This document shows positions 54,491-64,000 of a stretch of 64,000 bases of DNA, piece by piece. The stretch lies in NCBI RefSeq assembly GCF_004379255.2, contig NC_056034.1, positions 38,918,887 to 38,982,886 of the forward strand, in the 5' to 3' direction. The first letter of the stretch is position 1; every line of letters starts with the position of its first letter. The position numbers were made by a program, and so were the translations under genes. Source of the DNA: Salvia splendens (Eukaryota > Streptophyta > Magnoliopsida > Lamiales > Lamiaceae). Below the pieces are notes generated by a model, which was not told where the DNA came from, made no database searches, and saw only the letters and a program-made list of their open reading frames with translations.

Positions 54491-57073
54491 CAGATTACCT
54501 GATAACGTCTAAACCCAAAAGGCCTAACCTGACATGTTAAGAAAATTCCCAAGCCAAACACAAACACGACCTACTATCTTTAAACGTACAAGACCCGCAC
54601 ACGACATGATGTAGTATTGGTTGTCATGACTCGATAACGACTCAAAATTGATTTAAACGATTAAAACCTAAGGCAGCGTTTGGTGTTACATTTCTATCTG
54701 GCTCGTTTTTGGCATCCTACCCGCATGAAACCCACTGAAAAGCCTATGTTTCAACTAGAAAACTAATTACCAATTCGGCCAAGTTACAAATCCTGTCTCG
54801 AATATTGTACCCAGATAGTATTAGTAAAATACATTATTACCCTCCAAATCGTAGTATAGATCCTTGCTTTGTGATCCCTCCGTTTCTCTATTTGTTTGGT
54901 TTTGTTTTATTTCTAGAAACTAACTAATCTGGCTAAGGTGGGGGGTAATTAGGTGGTATGGGGATGTACACAGTTTTTGAAAGAAGTTCTTAATTAAATC
55001 TATAGCATAATTTGAATGATGAACTATGATGAAAGCACGTAACTGTTTAGTTTAATGATAATTTCATTCTTATATATGGGCACGTATCCAAATATGATCT
55101 AAATCATCTAATCTAATACATTCATCGCCTCGTACAAGATATATAAAGTGTCGATCAATAGTAATCTATAATGTTTTGATACATATATATCATGAATCTT
55201 GTTGCATCTATTAATATTGCAACACCACTGATAGACTGATGATTTCAACAGACGAACATGAAGACATCCATCACATTAAGTAATTGAGCTAGATTTGATT
55301 ATTTTTGTTTATTAAATTTTAAAGCCTTTACAAGATAATATGTTTTTCTAATGCCTAAGCATGTGAAAAAATATTAAAGAATGGAAAAATATTCTTAATT
55401 TGTTAAGCTTTGTTAGACTTGCTTGCTTGGTGGTTAGTTGCTAGCTTGTGGTTTTTTTTACTTTTTACTTTGGACGTGGTAATTGTATGCCTATTTTTGC
55501 TTAGTGTTCGTACTTGGTTTGTACTTTTGTTGTTGGGATGTTGTTGTTGAACTCTTGCTCACCATCTTTTGATTTGAGCTTTTTATTTATCAATTTTTTT
55601 AAAAAAATAATAGAAAGCTTTCCTCTACACCTTGTAATTATATTCTCTGTTCGGCTTTTAAAATCGATCCGTCTCATATGAAAGAGAAAGTGTGTGTGAG
55701 ACAGTTTTACCAAAAAAAATAAATAAATAATCTCTCTATACTTAAATTTACAAGTACTTAAAATTATCAAAAAACAAAATTCAAATATTTTTTAATAGTT
55801 ATGAATCTAAATCTGAATTTTAATTCACAATTATTTAAACAAGTAGATTTGGTTTTGACATAATTTACTTATAGCATGTGAAGAGAAGAGTATATCTAGG
55901 ATTAGGACTGAAGGAAACAGCGCTTAGCGACAATTCACGTGCGTCTTAACTCATAATATATCATAAAATCAATTAATGCTAGTATTATTTTTTAATCTTC
56001 ATCTATTAAATTTAATGTTAGGGGATCCTCTAGTTATGATAATGCCATGACTTTCAAGATTTTGAAGAGTGGAAGTTTCCATGGTCCTGCTTTATATTAA
56101 TGAGAAATAATGATTTTGCTACAGAAAATTCATAAAAATTCCATTCTTCTTGTTTATTTCCTCCGAACTCGCCAGCTAATTGTTTGCCTTTGTACACAGT
56201 TAGATCAATTGTAATTACATTGTTCCATTCCAGTTCAAATACTTGTGAAATACTCCACATCTGTAATAATTTTTCTTGAATATCGAACTTTGACTTATAT
56301 TTTACTATCATTTACGGAGTATGAAAATCTATATAATTTGAGAGAAGTAGTATATGTGTTTGTTTACATATTAGTTACATTGAAAAATTTAATCAGTAGC
56401 CCTTGAAATGATAAAAAAAGGACTATGCTTATGGTATTTGTCTTTTGCATATTAAAAATGGGGGATAAAATACAAACAAAATCTATCGGCATAAATACAA
56501 TGATAAATTAATAAATTTTGAAAAATTTGTTTTATTTTTTATGTATGTATTGGACCGACAAAAAAATTAAGAGCTGACATCTGAAATTATTAGTCATCCA
56601 AATGATCAATTTCTCATAACTTACCACCAATTCAAATCTAATTTGAACTTGGCATCTGCATCAATATCGATACAATTAATTTAATTCAACATTAATGTTG
56701 CCAATGGGGCATAACCTTCAACTTGAACATGCACCATTAAAATATCAAATCTCACAATAAATGATTCAATATTTTCTATATTTATTTATTTTTTGATTTT
56801 GAACTGCAGTTGTGAAGCATATATAAATCATGATGATGAACACTCGCAAGCATGAATATCAGCAATAAAAGCTTACGTTCTCTAATTTTTTTGTGCTGTC
56901 AAACACATTTAATTAAAATGTTCTAGTGATTGCCAAATGTGATAAATCTGCACTTCCACCACATTCCACCACTTCCAAATCTCACCGCTTCAGTTCTTAA
57001 TTTTCCCTCCATATGCATGCACATTTTTTAAATACAAGAATAGTTCCTCCATTCCATTTTCACCAAAAAAATC
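54491..57073. other. Intergenic DNA upstream of the beta-galactosidase gene
   Basis: AT-rich. Frames at 55501-55770 and 56054-56311 on the minus strand show no motif. The last few hundred bases hold the beta-galactosidase promoter; TTTTTTAAATACAAGAA near 57026 is a weak TATA candidate about 45 bp before the ATG, and a CT-rich leader (TTCCTCCATTCCATTTTCAC) follows. Confidence 0.5.
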
Positions 57074-60000
57074 ATGGGAACTACTACTAAATATTTGTCG
57101 AGTTCATTTATGTTGATGATCTTGATTTTTTTGGTGATGGGGTGTGAGGTGATCAAGTGCAGTGTGAGCTATGATAAGAGGGCAGTCATCATCAATGGAA
57201 ACAGAAGAATTCTTTTTTCTGGTTCTATACATTACCCAAGAAGCACCCCTCAAGTATGTTTCAAATTCCTTTTTTTTTGTTTTTAAATTTATTTAGTTTG
57301 TGATTATAATTAGTGGTGAAATTTGCAGATGTGGGAAGATCTGATATTGAAGGCCAAAAATGGTGGATTGGATGTTATTGACACTTATGTGTTTTGGGAT
57401 GTGCATGAGCCTTCCCCTGGCAATGTGAGTTTAGTACTTTTCATATTTTTATTGATTTTTTTAATAAATACATATCACACACACATATATATTTTGGTTA
57501 CATATTTAAGTTCAATTACTTCTGGCAGTATAATTTTGAGGGTAGATTCGATTTAGTAAGATTTATTAAGACGGTGCAAAAACAAGGCATCTATGTTCAT
57601 CTTCGAATTGGACCATATGTTTGTGCAGAATGGAATTTTGGGTAATTTCTCTTGTACTATTTAAAATTGAAATTTGGGATTTAATTTCGATTTCTTGGTT
57701 TTTAATTTATATGTATGAATTTAATTACATATATATTTGTTGATGCAGTGGATTTCCTGTGTGGTTGAAATATGTACCTGGTATCAGCTTCAGAACAGAC
57801 AACGAGCCCTATAAGGTTCTTTATTTAAAAAATATAAAAAAAAATCATTTTAGTGTAGATTGGAAGGTTTAATAAATTTTAGTATGTTTAAGTTAGTGTT
57901 TGAGTCGAAGCATTGATATATTTTTATAGGCGGCTATGGAAAAGTTCACTCAAAAAATAGTTGGTATGATGAAGAGTGAGCAACTATTTGAATCACAAGG
58001 AGGTCCTATTATACTCTCACAGGTATCAATTTTATTATTTTAAGTAAGCATTGTTTATTTAAATTGATCATTTTCATATACGAGCCTAGAAAAAATATTG
58101 CAAAAACATATGACGAATAAAATAGTATAAATTGGATCTAGCGCAATTAAATCGTCACTGAATGTCAAAGAGCAATTTTTTAATGTGTCATCGAAAATCT
58201 CATTTCGGTTTTCTGGCTAATTATACATTGACAACTACAAGAAAGACTTTGCCATGATGCAACCGAATCAAATTTGAGTTTTAAACAAACTTTCTTAATT
58301 CAGATTTGAATTTAGATATTCTTTATTAATAAATTGTTTTACTCACAAAACTAACATATTTACTAAAAGTAAATATAGTTGTTTAGATATCGTATACAAT
58401 TATTTCTATTTATACTATACATACACTAAAAGTCTTACAAAATGAATAATTTTGTAAGTATTTTCTATCTAACTCACTTATTGAGTATTGCAAGCCCAGT
58501 CTCTTTTAGCAAGTTGGATTAAATATGTTGTTACATGTATCTTTTTAACACATTGAAAATTCGAGATTGGCTTCACTTAAATTACTTTTGGTGTATTTGC
58601 TTTTTTACATTTGAATTTTGGTGAATAGATTGAGAATGAATATGGGAGAGAAAGGATTGCACTTGGGGCAGCTGGAGATGCATACATGAATTGGGCAGCA
58701 AAAATGGCAGTTGGACTCGACACCGGAGTTCCATGGATCATGTGCAAAGACGATAATGCCCCCGATCCCATCGTATGTATTTCACCATCAATTTTCTCTA
58801 CGGAAAAACAATTCAATTCCTTAATTTGATGTTGATTGCAACCATGCAAACAGATAAATACATGCAACGGCTTCTACTGTGATAAATTTTCTCCCAATAA
58901 ACCTTATAAGCCTACTATGTGGACTGAAGCTTGGAGTGGCTGGTAACTATCTCATACATTTCACCACATTTGTTTCATTCTTGTTTCTAATAAGAAGAAA
59001 TAAAATCAGGTTTAATGAGTTTGGAGGAATGGTTCATGAACGACCGGTTCAAGATCTCGCCTTTGCAGTAGCTCGTTTCGTGCGGACAGGCGGTTCCTTT
59101 ATAAACTATTACATGGTACTAAACATCATCAAACTTTTCATCTCATCATGCCTTAATTTTTTCAAAGCAAATTTTTATTGGCATAATTTTTGGAATATGA
59201 ATGAAATTTATTCATTAGTACCATGGAGGCACCAACTTCGGGCGCACTGCTGGAGGCCCATTCATCACAACCAGCTATGACTATGATGCTCCGATCGATG
59301 AATATGGTTTGTAACGATATTTACATTATTTACGTCCATAATTTCAACATTATTGTACAACTTATAAGCTCACTAAAACAAGTTTATGTGAACATGCAAA
59401 GTTGATACATACTCACAATTTTTAGGTTTGATTCGAGAGCCCAAGTATGGCCATCTCAAGGAGCTCCACAGGGCTATTAAGCTCTGTGAGCACGCACTTG
59501 TCTCGGCTTCGGAGCCTAATGTGGTTTCGTTAGGAATATATCAGCAGGTTGGCTTCTGGCTTCCAAATTCGAAGCAATGCTTATTGGTTATCGTACTTAC
59601 CAAAACCTCGTTGTTTTCTAGGCTCATGTATTCTCAGCAGGGGAAGGTAGCTGTGCAGCTTTCATTTCCAACTTCGACACCAAATCTGCTGTAAGAGTGG
59701 TGTTCAACAACAGGCACTACAAATTGCCTCCTTGGTCCATCAGCATTCTGCCTGACTGCACAAATGTAGTTTTCAACACTGCAAAGGTAGTTATACAAAA
59801 CATAGATTTATTTTATCCATATATATGTTGCTAAGATCATACATGTAATGGCTTCTGATCGTTAAGGTTGGAGCTCAAACATCGCGCTATCAAATGGTGG
59901 AGACGAATTCCCAACTGCAATCATGGGAGACGTATCGTGAGGACACAGCTGCACTAGAGGACGGCTCAGCATTCACCGCACCTGCCCTAGTAGAGCAGTT

Positions 60001-61881
60001 GAATGTCACGAGGGATAGCAGCGACTATTTGTGGTACACGACCAGGTTAGTCTTTCCTCGCTGCTATAAACTATGCTATATGTTGTACAGTTAAACAAGT
60101 GGTCTTCTCCAAATTATGATATGTGTATTGGTTTTCACAACACAGCGTCGACATAGCTTCATCCGAGCAATTTCTGAGCAATGGGCAGAACCCTACTCTA
60201 ACTGTAGACTCTCGGGGTCACGCCCTCCATGTCTTCATCAATGGAAATTTTGCAGGTAGGGAGTTTTCTTTGTTCAAAAGTATCATGATATATGAATCAA
60301 TGTGTATGAAAAGTTGGTGTTCATATGTAAAAAGGTCATAAAACTATCGGGTTTCTATGCTTACAGGATCTGGTTATGGGACTCGAACCAATGCAAGATT
60401 CACATTCAGCAGAGCAGTAAACTTGAAAGCTGGCAAAAATAGTATTTCTCTGCTCAGCATAGCCATGGGATTACCTGTGAGTTCTATTCCAATTGTTACT
60501 TGTAATATTTATAGATAGAAAGTATATAACTCTATAGAAATTAACGCATTTCTCAAAATGAAGAACACTGGATTGCATTTCGAGGACTGGACTGTGGGAG
60601 TTGAGCGAGTCGAGCTTAACGGCCTAGATCAAGGACGCAAAGATCTGACAAGGCAAGCATGGTCTTACAAGGTAAAACAAGTGGATATTCGGCTTGTTAT
60701 AGTATCACATTTACACACATCCATACTTGAATGTTTATTGTAAACAGGTTGGACTAACTGGTGAAAAGATGAATCTGGTCTCCCCATCCCAGACTTCGTC
60801 TGTTGAGTGGACGGCGATGGCAGCTATCGCCCAAAATCATCAGCCCCTTCGATGGTACAAGGTACAAATGCAATAACGTACATACAAACTGGTTTTTTAA
60901 TACGGGAAGTCTTGTTTGCAACTGTCATATATGGTTAAAAATCTATTACACAGGTGAAAGCCCGGATCTGAATATTCATCCCAGAACACGGCCTTCATTA
61001 GTTTCAATGTTTTAATAGAGTTACTAAGCTAAGCGTTGTCTATATTGGAACTATGAAGGCATATTTTGACGCACCAAATGGAGATGAGCCGTTGGCGTTG
61101 GACATGGGAAGCATGGGAAAAGGTCAAGTGTGGATCAATGGACAAAGCATAGGAAGATATTGGACGGCTGTAGCAAATGGAACCTGTGGAGAGTGCCACT
61201 ACACTGGTACATACCGGTCCCCTAAATGTCAAGGTGGTTGTGGCCTGCCAACTCAACGATGGTAAATTTCCATTTAACAATGGAAACAGAAGAAATTAGA
61301 GTAACTTCTTACCAGTCGACATACTTCAATCTTGCCTTAGGTACCATGTTCCCAGATCATGGTTGCAGCCAACAAAAAATCTCATTGTACTTGTCGAGGA
61401 ACTCGGTGGAGATCCATCAAGAATCGCTCTAGTTAAAAGAACCACAAGGAACGTTTGTGTTAATGCATTTGAGGGCCATCCGATGGTAGCAAATTATCAG
61501 CTCGAGAGCGAGAGCACGAACACAAAGAGAATGCTCCACCAGGCCAAGGTGCATCTGTGGTGTGCCCGTGGGCAGACTATGTCAGCCATTACGTTCGCAA
61601 GCTACGGGACACCTACAGGAACATGTTCAAGTTTTAGGATGGGAAGTTGTCACGCACAGAACTCCCAAGCTGTCATAGAAAAGGTAAGGTATTCTACACT
61701 GGATCATTTACTATTCAATGAGAATGTGAGTGATGTATACTTTGTTCGAATTCTGTCACAGATGTGCCTTGGGAAGGAAAGGTGCAAGCTATCAGTTTCA
61801 AATAGCTACTTTGGAAGTGATCCTTGCCCTAATGTATTAAAGAAGTTATCTGTTGAAGCTATTTGCTCTAACACAGTATAA
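57074..61881 (+). CDS. BGAL: Beta-galactosidase, GH35, with C-terminal SUEL lectin domain (19 exons, 849 aa)
   Basis: Exons: 57074-57253, 57329-57424, 57529-57641, 57749-57815, 57930-58022, 58629-58772, 58854-58942, 59010-59115, 59219-59306, 59426-59547, 59622-59786, 59867-60045, 60146-60255, 60367-60476, 60564-60671, 60748-60861, 61059-61261, 61341-61683, 61762-61881; the sum is 2,550 nt with no stop. Residues 1 to ~29 are a hydrophobic signal peptide, so the enzyme is secreted to the cell wall, where it removes terminal beta-galactose from wall polymers. The GH35 domain starts at [20 protein letters not shown]. The acid/base Glu is E187 in SQIENEYG and the nucleophile is E256 in WTEAWSGW. 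Residues ~765-846 form the Cys-rich SUEL-type lectin domain ([19 protein letters not shown] to KKLSVEAIC). The last intron (61684-61761) is 78 nt without a stop, so its retention would stay in frame. Confidence 0.93.
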
Positions 61882-62729
61882 GTATAAACATTCCCAGAAA
61901 GAAATGTACAAAATCTTGAAGAAAGTTGCGCTACACGACGATCACGGTCTGCATCATGCAGACTGCAGAGAGTGGTATGGTTAGTTATACAAGGTCACTT
62001 ATCCACAAAGTTTTTTACTAGTTCTGCTAGTAGATAAATAGCAGTGTAGAATTTGTTTGTGTTATAGCTATCTTATAGAAAATTTGATTTTCTGATCCCA
62101 AATATAGTAGACAGAAGGGTTCTCATGCTCTGAGAACAAATGTTATTGCATTCTCAATTATTCACATTTCTATTAGTTTTGTATTTAGACTATTTCATTT
62201 TAGATTTACAAAAGGTGACAATAAACAGAAAGTAACCGTTCAGAGATTTACACTAGATTTTATATTGTATTGTTTTGTGAGATTTTATAGAGTTGTTTAG
62301 TGAGTTAGTTCAGAGAGAACAAATAAGAGATACAATGTCTCCACGTCCCTTTTAAGTGAGACGTCCTAGAAAGGAAAATGAGTCACTTTATGTGGGACGG
62401 ATGGAGTATTAGGCGAAAGGGGCTACTCTATAAATCAATGATTGCCCATCTCCAGCATTATTATAATGAGTCATATATCAAGTTTCATGAACATAAAATC
62501 ATTAAAGAAAAAAAAGGAAAAGGGAACTCTTTCTAAAATAAATCAATCCTTCACTTGATTAACAAGAAGATCAAGTGACACAAAAGAGATTGATGATTCT
62601 TAATACACAAGAAGATCAAGTGACACAAAAGAGATTGATGATTCTTAATACAAGGTTCAAGCACATATTAAAGGCTCAATTAATTATGAGTAAACATATT
62701 TTGTAGAGAATCAGAAGCCACAGTTATGT
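61882..62729. other. 3' region between the convergent BGAL and thioredoxin genes
   Basis: Contains a short Stowaway-like MITE (about 62338-62409: TCTCCACGTCCCTTTTAAGT at the left, TGTGGGACGGATGGAGTA at the right) and a perfect 45-bp tandem duplication. The rest is 3' untranslated and AT-rich sequence. Confidence 0.6.
62562..62651. repeat. 45-bp tandem duplication in the thioredoxin 3' flank
   Basis: The unit ACAAGAAGATCAAGTGACAC to GATTCTTAATAC occurs at 62562-62606 and 62607-62651 with no noticed difference, 79 bp beyond the thioredoxin stop codon. Confidence 0.88.
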
Positions 62730-63537
62730 TTAAGCAACAACAGTTCCATGTTGAGTAATTTTTGCCTGCAATTCTTCCTTTCTTGCACCAACAACCCTGT
62801 CAATTTCCTTTCCTTCTTTAAGGAACACGAAGGTCGGCATGGCCTCAACTCCAAATTCTGCCGCCACAGGCTGAGAAACAGAGTGAAATACTAATCACTA
62901 ACTATACAGGAATAAATGGTTGATGTATGCAAGAAACTATACTGGAAAAAAAATCCTTGAATTACTTGAGAAATGTACAAAGGAATACAGTAAAGTAAGC
63001 AGTAAGCAGTAAGCACCTTGAGTTCATCGACATCAACTTTGGCAACGATCACGTGTGGTGTCTTCTTGGCAATCTCAGCCAAAATTGGGGCGATGAAACG
63101 ACAAGGTCCACACCATGAAGCAGTGAAATCAACAACAACCTGATAAAATTCTTCCTCAGATAATACAACTTACTACAAATCCAACAATTAATTCAAATGC
63201 TAGCTAACTAAGCTTCCAATTCACATTTTAAAAAAAATCCTAATTTCCGAGTTTGAAACCCTAATCACCGAAGCGACATTAATCTAGCAAAGTAAGGAAT
63301 GACGAATTCAATCCTACTGCTACCAAACAAAGACAGTAGTAATCAAAAAGGTAAATTCCACACATTCAATCAAACAATGAACATATATGCGCATAAAACA
63401 GAAGGAAAATCAGGGAATCAAAACACATGAGAGAGAGTGAGGGTTACGAGTTTGTTAGATTCGACGCCTTTTTGGAAAAGCTGCTTCCATTCGTCGACGG
63501 AGTTGGGGGCGATGACTTGTCCTTCCCCGGCGGCCAT
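62730..63537 (-). CDS. TRXh: Thioredoxin h (3 exons, 117 aa)
   Basis: Exons on the minus strand: 63537-63448, 63139-63017, 62870-62730; introns 63140-63447 and 62871-63016 are GT-AG and phase 0. The protein starts [20 protein letters not shown], has [20 protein letters not shown] with the redox-active WCGPC (Cys40 and Cys43), the conserved AKVDVDELK, then [20 protein letters not shown] with the cis-proline, and ends ITQHGTVVA. It reduces disulfides in cytosolic target proteins and is itself reduced by NADPH-thioredoxin reductase. No transit peptide is present and the length is normal for the h type. The two introns fall at the usual plant thioredoxin h places (before VVVDF and after DELK). 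Confidence 0.95.
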
Positions 63538-63607
63538 TTCTTCGTTTGTTGATTTCTCGGCGATAACAAACTCGGAAGCGTGAACCGAATACTACGATGG
63601 AGCAAGT

Positions 63608-63617
63608 TATTTATAGG
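63608..63617 (-). promoter_or_regulatory. TATA box of thioredoxin h
   Basis: On the minus strand CCTATAAATAACTTG lies about 75 bp before the ATG (63537), a normal spacing for a core promoter. Confidence 0.6.
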
Positions 63618-63624
63618 TTTTTAG

Positions 63625-64000
63625 TAGACATCACCAAACCGAACCGGCCCGGAACCGTCACCGGCGGTTCCGAACCGGAACCGGAACCGTCGGCGGCGGT
63701 TCGAACCGTGACCGGAACCGGCGGTTCCGACGGGCCGGTTCAGGTTCAAGAAATTTGCGAACCATAACCGGCGGTTCTGAACCGCCGGTTTCGCCGGAAC
63801 CGGCGGTTCCGAACCGCCGGTTCGCCGGTTCCGACACCTTTTCAGGCTACCACCGGCCTATACGTAGCCTTTTCAGAAACCGGGTCAGAAACCGCCGGTT
63901 TTCGTTAGAAAACCGTTGACGAAACCGGCGGTTTCTGACCAAAAACCGGCGGTTCAAGGAGTAAACCGGCGGTTCCGCCGGATTTCAAAATTTTGAAATT
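63625..64000. repeat. GC-rich CCGGCGGTT/AACCGCCGG repeat cluster running off the window
   Basis: Dozens of ACCGGCGGTTC and GAACCGCCGG units in both directions. This type of short, palindromic, subterminal repeat is usual next to hAT-like ends, and the AACCGAA-rich segment at 26265 is similar in style. The element end is not in view. Confidence 0.5.

Noticed and set aside
61363..61881. A separate 172-aa lectin-like gene after the beta-galactosidase
   Set aside because: It is exons 18-19 of the same gene read through the last, stop-free intron.

Overview
This window looks like a stretch of a plant nuclear genome, very probably a eudicot. The evidence is spliced genes with GT-AG introns, a plant-type GH35 beta-galactosidase, an h-type thioredoxin, Ty1/copia elements, Stowaway MITEs with CTCCCTCCGT ends, tRNA-derived SINEs, a PIF/Harbinger element and hAT-like elements. 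The MITE and SINE styles made me think of Lamiales, but that is a guess.

Layout. 1-6.0 kb: two decayed copia elements on the minus strand, with the linker of one fused in frame to the gag of the other. 6.0-9.6 kb: a small unrecognised gene relic, an hAT-like element with an 8-bp target duplication, and a SINE with a perfect 17-bp target duplication. 10.1-16.7 kb: a head-to-head (inverted LTR) arrangement of the first copia family, then a third diverged LTR and a second SINE. 16.9-18.8 kb: another copia relic. 19.0-36.7 kb: two diverged copies of one duplicated unit, each carrying a three-exon SUMO-like gene. The first copy is swollen by a Harbinger element, many MITEs and two small non-autonomous LTR elements, so its ancestral promoter now lies about 6.7 kb upstream of its gene. 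36.98-37.70 kb: a foldback, MULE-like element with tRNA-Asp-derived sequence in both arms and a 10-bp target duplication. 39.5-52 kb: a TRIM element, a SUMO-like pseudogene, an intact young copia element (5.5 kb, 660-bp LTRs, one 1,344-codon ORF), a third, strongly diverged SUMO-like gene, and a non-coding segment that is duplicated on both sides of the copia element. 52-57 kb: tandem repeats, a MITE, a second TRIM and otherwise featureless AT-rich DNA. 57.1-63.5 kb: two ordinary, convergent host genes, beta-galactosidase (19 exons, 849 aa) and thioredoxin h (3 exons, 117 aa).

How it fits together. There is no operon logic. The main host feature is a lineage of short SUMO-like genes (94, about 94 and 88 aa, plus one pseudogene). 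They share exon lengths exactly (150-nt exon 2, 78-nt exon 3) and a Gly-Gly-Gly near the C terminus, and they have been spread apart by tandem duplication and transposon insertion. One copy has lost a canonical splice acceptor and one needs a GC donor, so this cluster seems to be birth-and-death evolution in progress. The foldback tRNA-Asp element and the small LTR elements are the most unusual mobile DNA. All homology statements between parts of the window come from reading the sequence by eye; no alignments or database searches were run.
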